A stretch of 27,850 bases of DNA from Intrasporangium_A sp039812505 (GTDB lineage Bacteria; Actinomycetota; Actinomycetes; Actinomycetales; Dermatophilaceae), in contig NZ_JBDIAQ010000033.1 of NCBI RefSeq assembly GCF_039812505.1, forward strand, positions 1 through 27,850, given 5' to 3'. Position numbers and translations under genes: made by a program. Positions within the stretch are counted from its first letter, which is position 1, and each line of letters begins with the position of its first letter. Shown here one piece after another: positions 15,079 through 23,260 of this stretch. The notes beneath the pieces were generated by a model. That model saw nothing but the letters and a program-made list of their open reading frames with translations. It had not been told where the DNA came from and ran no database searches.

Positions 15079-15475
15079 CGGTCTGCCCCGCGTCTCCGAG
15101 CAGGTGCTCGCGCCCGAACAGGACGGCCGCCGCCCGCCCCGTCGGCGTGCCGGCGTCGAGGTCGGCGCCGGCCGCGACGAGCGCGCGCACGATGTCGTCC
15201 TCGCCCTTGAAGATCGCGCCGGCCACCGGTGACTGGTCGCGGCCGTTGCGCCGGTCGGCGTCGGCGCCGCGGGCCAGCAGCGCCGCGACCGTCGCGGCCC
15301 GGCCGTGGTAGGCGGCGAGCATGAGCAGCGTGTTGCCCTCGCGGTCGGTGACGTCGACGGGCAGGCCGTGCTCGAGGAACTCGACGAGCTCGTTGGTGCG
15401 CCCCTGCCGCGCCAGGTCCAGCGCGAGCGCGACGACCTGCTCCTGCTGCTGCGGGGTCAGCGCTGCTCCGGTCAT
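15071..15475 (-). CDS. Ankyrin repeat protein
   Basis: A 134-residue soluble protein of about three ankyrin repeats: GRTNELVEFLEHGLPVDVTD, then REGNTLLMLAAYHGRAATVAALLARGADADRRN, then GEDDIVRALVAAGADLDAGTPTGR. The TPLxxAA-type core (here NTLLMLAAYHG) and the ADxxxR turns are clear. Ankyrin repeats mediate protein-protein contacts; no enzyme domain is attached. It begins 9 nt after the ceramidase-like gene's stop, with AGGTCAGGGG before the ATG, and overlaps the next gene, so it is part of one operon. Confidence 0.88.
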   Translation of the reverse strand: MTGAALTPQQQEQVVALALDLARQGRTNELVEFLEHGLPVDVTDREGNTLLMLAAYHGRAATVAALLARGADADRRNGRDQSPVAGAIFKGEDDIVRALVAAGADLDAGTPTGRAAAVLFGREHLLGDAGQTGG

Positions 15476-15484
15476 CCCCTGACC

Positions 15485-16156
15485 TTACGCACGACTGGTG
15501 ACGTCGTAGTGCCGGGCCAGGCACACCGCCGCCCCCGCGCCGACGACGTGCCAGACGGCATGCCCCTGCAGCAGGCTCGCCGGGTCGCACCAGATCCGCA
15601 TCACGTCGAGCAGCCAGATCACGTATGCCGCCGTCAGCAGTCCCAGCGCGCCCCACAGCCAGCGCTGCGGCTGGAAGGCCGCGATCGGGGTGCGGGTCCG
15701 GGCCAGCTCGAGGGCGACCGCGACGGCGAGCAGCACGCCGAACACCACGCGGCGGGTCGCCGGCCAGGTCCACAGGATGCGCAGCAGCATGGCGAACAGG
15801 ACCAGGCCCAGCAGCACGGCGACGCGGGGGCGCATGAACCCGCGCCGGACGGCCGCCCCACCCAGCACCACGATCGCCAGCCCGGCCATCATCCAGGTGT
15901 CGAGGAACTCGGTGACCCGCGTCAGCGTCGCGTGGAAGCCGAAGCTGGCCCCGCCGACCGCGACCAGCGCGATGCCGAGCAGGATTCGCAGCACCCGCTC
16001 GCGGTGGGCGGGCGCGCCGGTGGGCAGCAGCACCACGGCGGCGGCCACCACGAAGGCGAGCGAGGACCACGCGTTGACCGGTTGCGCGAGCCCCGAGGTG
16101 TGGATCGCCTCGCAGAAGCAGCCGGTCGGGAGGCACGTCGCGCCGCCGCTGGCCAT
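15485..16156 (-). CDS. Ceramidase-like (CREST superfamily) membrane hydrolase
   Basis: A 223-residue protein with about seven hydrophobic segments. Features of the alkaline-ceramidase/CREST superfamily are visible: CEAIHTSGLAQPVNAWSSLAF at the N-terminus, then GGASFGFHATLT (first metal-binding His), LDTWMMAGLA, and IWCDPASLLQGHAVWHVVGA near the C-terminus (two more His). The conserved Asp, Ser and His set of a Zn-dependent membrane amidase is therefore present, but the substrate in a bacterium is unknown. The ATG at 16156 has only a weak Shine-Dalgarno. It is the first gene of the minus-strand run down to the ABC-2 permease and is divergent from tpx. Confidence 0.82.
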   Translation of the reverse strand: MASGGATCLPTGCFCEAIHTSGLAQPVNAWSSLAFVVAAAVVLLPTGAPAHRERVLRILLGIALVAVGGASFGFHATLTRVTEFLDTWMMAGLAIVVLGGAAVRRGFMRPRVAVLLGLVLFAMLLRILWTWPATRRVVFGVLLAVAVALELARTRTPIAAFQPQRWLWGALGLLTAAYVIWLLDVMRIWCDPASLLQGHAVWHVVGAGAAVCLARHYDVTSRA

Positions 16157-16315
16157 GTGGTGACCGTACCCGCGTGACCGGGGCCGCACTCCGGGGCCCC
16201 GTCCGATGCGCCTGCCCTGCCGGGTAGGTCGGCGCCCGACCGCATCCCGGGCACCGGTCGTACCGCCCACTGGATGCCCCCCCCGGTGTGGGGCCGGTTT
16301 TGCTAGGAAGACCCC
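16157..16315. other. Divergent intergenic region, ceramidase-like gene / tpx
   Basis: 159 bases holding the promoters of both genes. The tpx side ends with GGAAG about 7 bases before the ATG. No canonical -35/-10 pair stood out by eye. Confidence 0.4.
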
Positions 16316-16807
16316 ATGGCAACCACTGCGCTTCGCGGCACCCCCGTCGACACGATCGGCGACCTGCCCACGGTGGGCGACGTCGCCCCCGAGTTCACTC
16401 TGGCCCGGACCGACCTGCAGGACGTGACCCGCCCCGAGGGCAGGCGCGTCGTGCTCAACATCTTCCCGAGCGTCGACACCGGGGTGTGCGCCGCGAGCGT
16501 GCGCCGGTTCAACGAGCTCGCGGCCGGGCTCGACGACGTCGAGGTCATCTGCGCCTCGGAGGACCTGCCCTTCGCGCTCAAGCGCTTCTGCGGCGCCGAG
16601 GGCATCTCGAACGTGACGGCGGCCTCCGGCTTCCGCTCGACGTTCGGCGAGGACTACGGCGTGACCCTGACCGGGACCGGCATGAGGGGCCTGTTCGCCC
16701 GCTCGGTCGTCGTGATCGACGCGGACGGCACTGTGCTGCACAGCCAGCTCGTGCCGGAGATCACCACCGAGCCCGACTACGACGCGGCGCTCGCCTCGTT
16801 GGGCTGA
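16316..16807 (+). CDS. tpx: Thiol peroxidase (atypical 2-Cys peroxiredoxin)
   Basis: Tpx reduces hydrogen and alkyl peroxides using thioredoxin. It is 163 residues, standard length. Seen: TVGDVAPEFTLARTDL at the start, the peroxidatic block NIFPSVDTGVCAASVRRFNE with Cys58 and its Thr55/Arg63, and the resolving Cys92 in KRFCGAEG, both on the expected helices. The C-terminal DEITTEPDY-like block, here PEITTEPDYDAAL, is also conserved. Both cysteines are ordinary TGC codons, so although Sec machinery is nearby this is not a selenoprotein. Start ATG with GGAAG upstream. Confidence 0.96.
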   Translation: MATTALRGTPVDTIGDLPTVGDVAPEFTLARTDLQDVTRPEGRRVVLNIFPSVDTGVCAASVRRFNELAAGLDDVEVICASEDLPFALKRFCGAEGISNVTAASGFRSTFGEDYGVTLTGTGMRGLFARSVVVIDADGTVLHSQLVPEITTEPDYDAALASLG

Positions 16808-16862
16808 CCGCGGCGTGCCGGGCCCCTGACGGACCGGGGCGCAGCCGCCTACGCTCGGTGGC

Positions 16863-17852
16863 GTGACGCGGGACGGACGGTGGGGGCACCGGGCGCTCTC
16901 CTTGGCGGCCCTGGTGGCGGCGGTCGCCGTGGCCATGGTGGTGCTGAACCCGTCGCGACCCGAGCCGGACGCAGAGCCCGGCCCGACGCCGACGCGCCTC
17001 TCCGCGGCCGAGGAGTACGCGCGGGCCGCCCTCGAGCTGATGCCGCAGGCCCTCTTCGTCGACGAGTCGACCTGGCCCGCGGTGGTACGCCGCACCATGG
17101 CGGCGGTGCGCACCGCCCGCACGCCGGCCGACACCTACCCGGCGCTCTACCTCGCCCTCGCGCAGGCAGCCGGCCCGCTGGGCGAGATCGTCCCACCGGA
17201 GGACGTCCTGCTGACGCAGGCTGCCGAGCCGGTCTCGGTCGCGGTCGCGGACGGAGTCGGCCGGATCACGGTGCCGCCCATCGGCGAGGTCGGCGCGACC
17301 GCCGCGTCGGCGCGGGCCACGGCGGTTGCGGACCGGATCATGGCGACGCGCAAGAAGGTGACCTGCGGCTGGCTGGTCGACCTGCGGGAGACGTACACCT
17401 CGGAGGACTGGGGCGCCATCGCCGGGCTGGAGCCGCTGATCCGCCCGGGCTGGGCCTTCGGCCTGCGGGACCGCCAGCAGCGGGAGTACCGCATCTCCGT
17501 GGCGCTCGGTTCGGTCTTCGCGGACGGACGGCCGCTGGCCACCTCGGGACGCTCCGTCCCCCGCAACGAGCAGCCGGTCGCGGTGCTCCAGTCCGCGCGG
17601 ACCGGCGGCGCGGGCGAGGCGCTGGTGCTCGCGCTGCGGCGCGGCGACCGGGTGCGCACCTTCGGGACGACCACCAGCGGGCAGCCCGTCCTGCAGCGCT
17701 TCCCCCTCTCCGACGGCGCCCGGCTGGTCCTGCCGACGCACCGTCTCGTGGACGTCGCCGGCCACGCCTACCCGCGGGGCATCGCGCCGACCGAGCGGAC
17801 CGACGACCCGGAGCGCTCGGCCCTGAAGTGGCTCCACGACCGGTGCCGCTGA
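16863..17852 (+). CDS. S41 (tail-specific) protease-like secreted/anchored protein, probably inactive
   Basis: 329 residues with an N-terminal membrane segment (ALSLAALVAAVAVAMVVL), so the rest is probably extracytoplasmic. The C-terminal half follows the S41 protease core: CGWLVDLRE (family: W-x-x-DLR-x-N-x-GG), then QPVAVLQSARTGGAGEALVLALRR and FGTTTSGQPVLQRFPLSDGARLVLP, ending DVAGHAYPRGIAPTE. Where active members have T-x-S-x-x-E this one reads TGGAGE (residues 247-252), so the catalytic Ser is Gly249. The GG loop after DLR is also lost. It is therefore likely a non-catalytic homologue. The start is GTG 16863, 55 nt after tpx on the same strand, with a weak Shine-Dalgarno. Confidence 0.72.
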   Translation: MTRDGRWGHRALSLAALVAAVAVAMVVLNPSRPEPDAEPGPTPTRLSAAEEYARAALELMPQALFVDESTWPAVVRRTMAAVRTARTPADTYPALYLALAQAAGPLGEIVPPEDVLLTQAAEPVSVAVADGVGRITVPPIGEVGATAASARATAVADRIMATRKKVTCGWLVDLRETYTSEDWGAIAGLEPLIRPGWAFGLRDRQQREYRISVALGSVFADGRPLATSGRSVPRNEQPVAVLQSARTGGAGEALVLALRRGDRVRTFGTTTSGQPVLQRFPLSDGARLVLPTHRLVDVAGHAYPRGIAPTERTDDPERSALKWLHDRCR

Positions 17853-18066
17853 CCCGGCCCCGCACCCGAGGTGGGCGCGCGCCGCCGTCCGGCTGGGCGG
17901 CATACCCCCGAGGGAGGTGCGGTGACGACCAGAGGGAGCTTCGGCAGATATCTCGTGCCACGACAAGGTTGACGTCCGGCCGCAGACGTGCGACGGTCGA
18001 AGGACGGGTCAAACCACGCGCCCGCTCAGCTTCCCGGCAACGATGCACGGAACGGAGCCAGACGCG
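17853..18066. other. Intergenic leader of the sigma factor gene
   Basis: 214 bases without a credible gene. It contains one GCGGCATAC motif (17897-17905) and TTGACG near 17969, but I could not find a matching -10 or a SigF-type GTTT/GGGTAT pair on the plus strand. Confidence 0.4.
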
Positions 18067-18990
18067 ATGTCCCTGCCCATGTCACTCGCCCGCACCACCT
18101 CGTCGCACCCCGGTCCGCACGGCGAGCGGACCGAGCGGGACCAGCGCATCGAGGACTGCTTCGAACGACTGGACGGAGCCAGTCCCGGTGAGCGCGCGGC
18201 GCTCGAGACCGAGATCGTGCGCCTCACCCTCGACTTCGCGGACCGGATCTCGCTGCGCTTCGCCCACCGCGGCGTGGACCGGGAGGACCTCGTCCAGATC
18301 GGCCGGGCCGCGCTCGTGGCGGCGATGCGCCGCTACCAGCCGGGCGCGGGGCGCAGCTTCACCTCCTTCGCGGGACCGACGGTGCGCGGCGAGCTCAAGC
18401 ACTACTTCCGGGACGCGACGTGGTCGGTGCGCCCGCCCCGGCGGCTGCAGGAGCTGCGCACGGTCGTCCGGCGCAGCCGGGACTGCCTCGAGCAGGACCT
18501 CGGCCGGACGGTCACCACGGCCGACGTCGCCGCCGACCTGCACCTGCCGGAGGACGCGGTGCGCGAGTGCATCGGCGCGGAGGCCGGCTACCGCGCCCGG
18601 TCGCTCGACGCGCCCGCCCACGACGCGCCGGCCGGGGCGGGCCCCCTGTCGGAGCTGATCGCGGCCGATACCGACGAGTTCGCCCGGGTCGACGCGATGC
18701 TCAGCATCCGGTCGGCGATGGCCCAGCTGGACACCCGCGAGCGGCAGATCCTGTGGTGGCGCTACGTCGAGGGCCGCACCCAGGTCGAGATCGGCGAGCG
18801 CCTCGGGGTCAGCCAGATGCAGGTCTCGCGCCTGCACCGGGCGATCCTGGGGCGACTGCGGGCGGTGCTGGAGAGCCGGCCCGGCACCGGGCCGGGCCGG
18901 CGTCGCCGCCCCGCTGCGCGACGGATCGGCACCGGCAGGCCGGGGTGTGACGTGCCCAGCCAGGCTCGGCCGAAGCTGCGCACCGTCTGA
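18067..18990 (+). CDS. RNA polymerase sigma factor, SigB/SigF (stress, group 3) type
   Basis: A 307-residue sigma factor. Region 2: VDREDLVQIGRAALVAAMRRYQPGAGRSFTSFAGPTVRGELKHYFRD, followed by the WSVRPPRRLQELR block that is diagnostic of the SigB/SigF/SigG class. Region 3 lies around RTVTTADVAADLHLPEDAVRE. Region 4 is LDTRERQILWWRYVEGRTQVEIGERLGVSQMQVSRLHRAIL, a complete helix-turn-helix. About 45 basic, Pro-rich residues follow region 4 and are unusual. ATG 18067 has CGGAG about 10 bases upstream; an in-frame ATG at 18043 has none. No anti-sigma or anti-anti-sigma gene is adjacent. It converges on the tad operon with only 16 bp between stops. Confidence 0.92.
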   Translation: MSLPMSLARTTSSHPGPHGERTERDQRIEDCFERLDGASPGERAALETEIVRLTLDFADRISLRFAHRGVDREDLVQIGRAALVAAMRRYQPGAGRSFTSFAGPTVRGELKHYFRDATWSVRPPRRLQELRTVVRRSRDCLEQDLGRTVTTADVAADLHLPEDAVRECIGAEAGYRARSLDAPAHDAPAGAGPLSELIAADTDEFARVDAMLSIRSAMAQLDTRERQILWWRYVEGRTQVEIGERLGVSQMQVSRLHRAILGRLRAVLESRPGTGPGRRRRPAARRIGTGRPGCDVPSQARPKLRTV

Positions 18991-19006
18991 CCCCGGCCTG
19001 CCGGTG

Positions 19007-19924
19007 CTACAGGCTGGATGAGAACGCGTCGATCATCCGGATCGCACCCGGCCCGATGATGACGATGAACAACGCCGGGAAGATGCACAGCAGGAGCGGG
19101 AAGAGGATCTTGATGGTGACCTTCTGTGCCTGCTCCTCGGCCCGTTGCCGGCGTGCCACGCGCATCGCGTTGGTCTGCTCGCGCAGCACCGCGGCGATCG
19201 GCAGGCCGAGCCGGTCCGACTGTGTGATGGACGCGACGAAGCTCTTTACATCGGGCAGCACGACCCGCTCGCCCATCCCCGAGAACGCCTCGGCCCGGGA
19301 CTTGCCGATCTGCATCTCCGAGATGACCCGGGCGAACTCGCCGGCGATCGGTCCGTCGACGTTACGGGCCACGTGAAGCAGGGCGGTGTCGAAGCCCTGG
19401 CCCGCCTCGACGCACACGGTGAGCATGTCGAGTGCCTCGGCCAGGCCCTTGGCCACCTCCTGCTGTCGTTTGAGCCCGAGGTTGTAGACGAGCAGGTCCG
19501 GCAGGAAGAAGCCGACCGCTGCCAGGCCCGCCGCCAGGAGCAGTCCGGTCACGCTGAGCCCGCCTCCGTAGAGCAGCCCGAACAGCGCGCCCAGGAGCAG
19601 AGCGGCGCCCTTGACCCCCATGACCCGTTCGACCGTCCAAGGAGCGGGGTTGCCGGCTCGGTCGAGGCTTCGACCGAGCCGTTCGGTGGTGCCCGCCGGC
19701 GACACCCGGCCGGCCAGGCTCCGGGTCCGGGCCAGGAGGGGCAGCAGCAGCCGGTCCTTGGCCGGCAGGTCGGTCCGCACGACGGTGCGGTCTCCGGCTC
19801 GTCCTTCGATGAGCGCGAGCGACCGCGCCACACCGGACCTGTGGGACAGGTTGGCCGCCACGACCAGCACCGTCGCGACTATGCCGAGGCCGACCAGGCC
19901 GACCCCGAGATAGACCATGTTCAT
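19007..19924 (-). CDS. tadC: Tad pilus inner-membrane platform protein TadC
   Basis: A 305-residue T2SSF-family membrane protein, one of the two platform subunits of the Tad/Flp pilus. It has an N-terminal membrane anchor (LGVGLVGLGIVATVLVVAA), a central pair of helices (about 108-150) and a C-terminal helix (ILFPLLLCIFPALFIVIIG). Between them is the helical T2SSF domain with LTVCVEAGQGFDTALLHVARN and SFVASITQSDRLGLPIAAVLREQ, both hallmark blocks. Its ATG lies one base after the upstream tadB stop, with the Shine-Dalgarno AGGTG inside tadB. It is the last gene of the operon. Confidence 0.94.
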   Translation of the reverse strand: MNMVYLGVGLVGLGIVATVLVVAANLSHRSGVARSLALIEGRAGDRTVVRTDLPAKDRLLLPLLARTRSLAGRVSPAGTTERLGRSLDRAGNPAPWTVERVMGVKGAALLLGALFGLLYGGGLSVTGLLLAAGLAAVGFFLPDLLVYNLGLKRQQEVAKGLAEALDMLTVCVEAGQGFDTALLHVARNVDGPIAGEFARVISEMQIGKSRAEAFSGMGERVVLPDVKSFVASITQSDRLGLPIAAVLREQTNAMRVARRQRAEEQAQKVTIKILFPLLLCIFPALFIVIIGPGAIRMIDAFSSSL

Positions 19925-19925
19925 C

Positions 19926-21887
19926 TCACACCTCGATCCTGACGACCTTGCGCATCCAGAAGATGCCGGCCACGAGAGCGACCGTCCCGCCGACGAGCAT
20001 CACGACGCCGGGCAGCGTGGTCCACAGCAGGCTGACGTAGTCGTAGTTGACCATCGTCATGTAGAGGAAGATGCCGATCGGCAGTGCGATGAGGATGTAG
20101 GCCGACAACCGTCCTTCCGCGGACAGGGCGCGGACCTGGCCCCGGAGCGTCTCCCGCTCCCGCAGGGTCCGCCCGGCGGTCTCGAGGGTCTCGGCCAGGT
20201 TGCCGCCCACCTCACGCTGGATCCGGATGGCCATGACCGCCATCTCCATGGCACGACTGCCCATCCGGGTGGCCACCCGTTCGAGGGCATCGGAGATGTC
20301 AGTGCCGATCCGGGTCTCGGCCAGCGCCCTGGAGAACTCCTTCGCGACCGGCTCGGGTGAGTCGCGGGCGACGGAGTCCAACGCCTGCGGTAGTCCGAAG
20401 CCGCTGCGCAGGCTGGTCGCCACCAGCAGCAGCGACTGGGGCAGAACCCGCTCGAAGGCGGCGCCACGGCGATGGGCGAGGAATCTCAGGACCAGCTGCG
20501 GGAGCGCGAAGCCCAGCAGGAGACCGGCCGCCAGCCCGACGAGCCTGAGCTCACCGGCGAGGACGAGGCCGAGGGCCAATCCCACCACGCCGGCGACGAC
20601 GCGCAGGACGAACCACTCGCCGGCGCGCAACGGCAGGTCGGCGCGGTTGATCAGGCTCAGCGTGGTCGCGGTGGACCTGCGTCCACGCATGGCCCTCTCC
20701 CCGAGGTCGACCAGCTGCACGGCGATCGGCGTCGGGGCGCGCCGGCCCGGAGCGGCCGAGGCGGCGCGGCTCGGCGCGAGGTATCCCTCCAGGGCCGCGA
20801 GTCGACGCTCCCGCCGGGTACTCAGGTCGGGCGAGAGGATTCCGTAGGCCAGCAGCATGAGTGCCAGGGCGACGGCCCCGGTTGCCAGCCAGACCAGGAT
20901 GGACGGCCAGCCCGTCGCGACGGCGGGCGCGGGTGACGCGACGACGGCGGGCCCGGGTGCGGCCGCGGCGGTGGGCGACGAGGCGAGCGCGGCAGCCGGT
21001 GCGAGCGGTTGCACGACCGAGAACGGCTGTCCTGCCAGGCTGCCGGTGATCTCGAGCGGCCCCGGCGCAGCCAGCGGCGTGGCCAGCTTGATCTCGAAGC
21101 GCGCCTGGGACCGCAGGGTCTGGGCGGCGGATCGGAACGCCCGGCCGACCGCCGGCGCGTCGGCGGCGGCCACGACCGCGCCCCTGCCGGCCGAGGCCAG
21201 CTGCGACAGCGCGGCGCTGGCCTGCGGGTCGTCGGTGCGGAAGCGGACTACGTCGAGTCGGATCCCGTCCTCGGCCAGTTTCCCGGTCAGCGCCGCCAGA
21301 GTCTTCTCCGGGTGCGCGCTGGTCGTGTCCGCGCCGTCGCTCAGCAGGACCACGCTTCGGTCCCCGTGCGGACCGAGCGCGGTGACGGCGGCCTGGACGG
21401 CGGCATACAGGCTCGTGTCGCCCTTGGCGGTGAGTCCGTTCACGACGCGTTGCACGGCAGCCCGGTCGCTGGTGGGCGCCAGGTCCACGCCGGCGGTGTC
21501 CGCGAAGGTGACGACGCCCACCTTGACGTCCGAGGGCACCTGCTCGAGGTATGCCGCCGTGGCCGACCTGACCGTCGCCATCCCACTGCGGCCCATCGAG
21601 CCGCTCGTGTCGATGACGAGCATCGCCGCCCGGTCTTCGTGCGATACCCGCTCGACGCGCATCGTCACGGGTTGTTTGCCGATGCTGGCTCGCAGCCGGT
21701 TCGGGTCGACGTCCTGAGCGGACGCCGTCCGGAAGGTCAGCACTCCGGTGACCTGCTGCTGCGTGCTCTGCACGTCTGTGACGGTGACCGGTGCCGACCC
21801 GGCGGCGTCCGCCGAGGCGGGCGTGAGTCCGACGAGAAGCAGGGTGGCCACAGCGGCCAGGCGCAGTCGAGACAACACGGCGATCAC
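19926..21887 (-). CDS. tadB: Fusion of an exported VWA domain and Tad pilus platform protein TadB
   Basis: A 653-residue protein. Residues 1-29 are a signal peptide (ending ASADAAG). Residues 85-260 are a von Willebrand A domain with an intact metal site: DTSGS at 93-97, Thr158 in KGDTSLY and Asp184 in LLSDGAD. An Ala/Pro-rich linker leads to a transmembrane helix (about 327-350). From about 425 come two more helices and the T2SSF domain (LVATSLRSGFGLPQALDSVA and IQREVGGNLAETLETAG), then C-terminal membrane helices. The platform half faces the cytoplasm and would contact CpaF; the VWA half faces outside, possibly binding pilin or a surface ligand. The GTG start overlaps the cpaF stop by 4 nt. 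Confidence 0.92.
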   Translation of the reverse strand: MIAVLSRLRLAAVATLLLVGLTPASADAAGSAPVTVTDVQSTQQQVTGVLTFRTASAQDVDPNRLRASIGKQPVTMRVERVSHEDRAAMLVIDTSGSMGRSGMATVRSATAAYLEQVPSDVKVGVVTFADTAGVDLAPTSDRAAVQRVVNGLTAKGDTSLYAAVQAAVTALGPHGDRSVVLLSDGADTTSAHPEKTLAALTGKLAEDGIRLDVVRFRTDDPQASAALSQLASAGRGAVVAAADAPAVGRAFRSAAQTLRSQARFEIKLATPLAAPGPLEITGSLAGQPFSVVQPLAPAAALASSPTAAAAPGPAVVASPAPAVATGWPSILVWLATGAVALALMLLAYGILSPDLSTRRERRLAALEGYLAPSRAASAAPGRRAPTPIAVQLVDLGERAMRGRRSTATTLSLINRADLPLRAGEWFVLRVVAGVVGLALGLVLAGELRLVGLAAGLLLGFALPQLVLRFLAHRRGAAFERVLPQSLLLVATSLRSGFGLPQALDSVARDSPEPVAKEFSRALAETRIGTDISDALERVATRMGSRAMEMAVMAIRIQREVGGNLAETLETAGRTLRERETLRGQVRALSAEGRLSAYILIALPIGIFLYMTMVNYDYVSLLWTTLPGVVMLVGGTVALVAGIFWMRKVVRIEV

Positions 21888-23260
21888 CGGCCCGGTCGCG
21901 AGAAGACCTGCAGCGGCAGCTCGATGCCGAGGTCGGTCAGGTCCTGGGTGAACTTGGGGCGGACCCCGGTCGGGACGAGCTGGCCCCGGAAGCGACCGTT
22001 CTCGTCTCGGCCGGCCGAGTAGTCGAACGTGAAGATGTCCTGGAGCGTGACGACATCCCCTTCCATGCCCACCACCTCGGTGATCGCGACGATCCGGCGG
22101 GTGCCGTCCTTGAGCCGGGACTGCTGGACGATCAGGTCAACGGCGCCGGCGACCTGCTCCCGGATGGCGCGGACCGGTAGGTCGACCCCGGCCATCAGCA
22201 CCATGGTCTCCAGCCGGGAGACGCTGTCCCGCGGCGAGTTTGCGTGCACGGTCGTCAGCGAGCCGTCGTGGCCCGTGTTCATCGCCTGGAGCATGTCCAG
22301 TGCCGCGCCGTCTCGTACCTCGCCGACGACGATGCGGTCCGGGCGCATGCGCAGCGAGTTGCGGACCAGCTCGCGGATCGGGATCGCCCCCCGGCCTTCG
22401 ATGTTGGGGGGCCGCGACTCGAGCCGGATCACGTGGTCCTGGCGCAGCTGCAGCTCGGCGGCATCCTCGATCGTGACGATCCGCTCGTCCTCGGGGATGA
22501 AGGAGCTGAGCACGTTCAGCGTCGTCGTCTTCCCCGATCCGGTGCCACCGGAGATGATCACGTTGCGTCGGCCGCGGACGCAGGCCTGGAAGAAGTCGCG
22601 AACCGCGACCGAGAAGGTGCCGAACGAGACGAGGTCCCGGTCGGTGAACGGGTCGGCAGAGAACTTGCGGATGGTCAGCAGCGAGCCGTCCAGGGCGATC
22701 GGCGGCACGACCGCGTTGACTCGGGAGCCGTCCGGCAACCGGGCGTCGACCAATGGGCTCGACTCGTCGACTCGGCGTCCGACCCGGGAGACGATCTTGT
22801 CGATCGTGCGGCGCAGGTGGGCATCGTCGGCGAACTGTGCCGAGACCGGGAACAACCGGCCCCCGCGCTCGACGTAGATGGAGTAGGGGCCGTTGACCAT
22901 GATCTCGCTGACCTCGGTGTCACGCAGATATGGTTCGAGCGGGCCGTGCCCGAGGATGTCGTCCAGGATGTCCTGGGCGATCCTGGTGCGATCCGCCTGC
23001 GACAGCGGGGTCTGCTCGGCCTCCAGCACGTCCTGCAGGGTGCTGCGCACCTGCGCCGCGAGCTCGGTCTCGGACAGGTGCGGGTCGTACAGGCGCGGGC
23101 CGAGGGTCTCGACGAGGCTCTGATGGACACGCTCGGTCACCCGGGCATGCACGTCCGGTGTGTGTCGCGGCCGGTGCTGGTCGGTTGACTGTTCGGCGGC
23201 GGGCCCGGCGGCACCCTGCACCTGACGGGCGCGGTCGAGGCGTTCTGCCAGTGTGGTCAT
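21884..23260 (-). CDS. cpaF: Tad pilus assembly ATPase CpaF/TadA
   Basis: The hexameric secretion ATPase that powers Tad pilus extension and retraction, 458 residues. Seen: an N-terminal helical domain, DDILGHGPLEPYLRDTEVSEIMVNG, RLPDGSRVNAVVPPIALDG, Walker A GGTGSGKTT at 238-246, the Asp box VTIEDAAELQL, and Walker B-like RPDRIVVGEVRDGAALDMLQAMNTGHDGSLTTVHANS with the His box. All catalytic motifs are intact. It is coupled by 4-nt overlaps to cpaE upstream and tadB downstream. Confidence 0.96.
   Translation of the reverse strand: MTTLAERLDRARQVQGAAGPAAEQSTDQHRPRHTPDVHARVTERVHQSLVETLGPRLYDPHLSETELAAQVRSTLQDVLEAEQTPLSQADRTRIAQDILDDILGHGPLEPYLRDTEVSEIMVNGPYSIYVERGGRLFPVSAQFADDAHLRRTIDKIVSRVGRRVDESSPLVDARLPDGSRVNAVVPPIALDGSLLTIRKFSADPFTDRDLVSFGTFSVAVRDFFQACVRGRRNVIISGGTGSGKTTTLNVLSSFIPEDERIVTIEDAAELQLRQDHVIRLESRPPNIEGRGAIPIRELVRNSLRMRPDRIVVGEVRDGAALDMLQAMNTGHDGSLTTVHANSPRDSVSRLETMVLMAGVDLPVRAIREQVAGAVDLIVQQSRLKDGTRRIVAITEVVGMEGDVVTLQDIFTFDYSAGRDENGRFRGQLVPTGVRPKFTQDLTDLGIELPLQVFSRPGR

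Noticed and set aside
16316..16807. Tpx as a selenoprotein
   Set aside because: Both redox positions are TGC cysteine codons with no in-frame TGA before the normal stop.
15485..17134. A 549-codon minus-strand frame spanning tpx
   Set aside because: Only the part from 16156 down is protein-like (ceramidase family). The upstream part is antisense to tpx and the S41-like gene.
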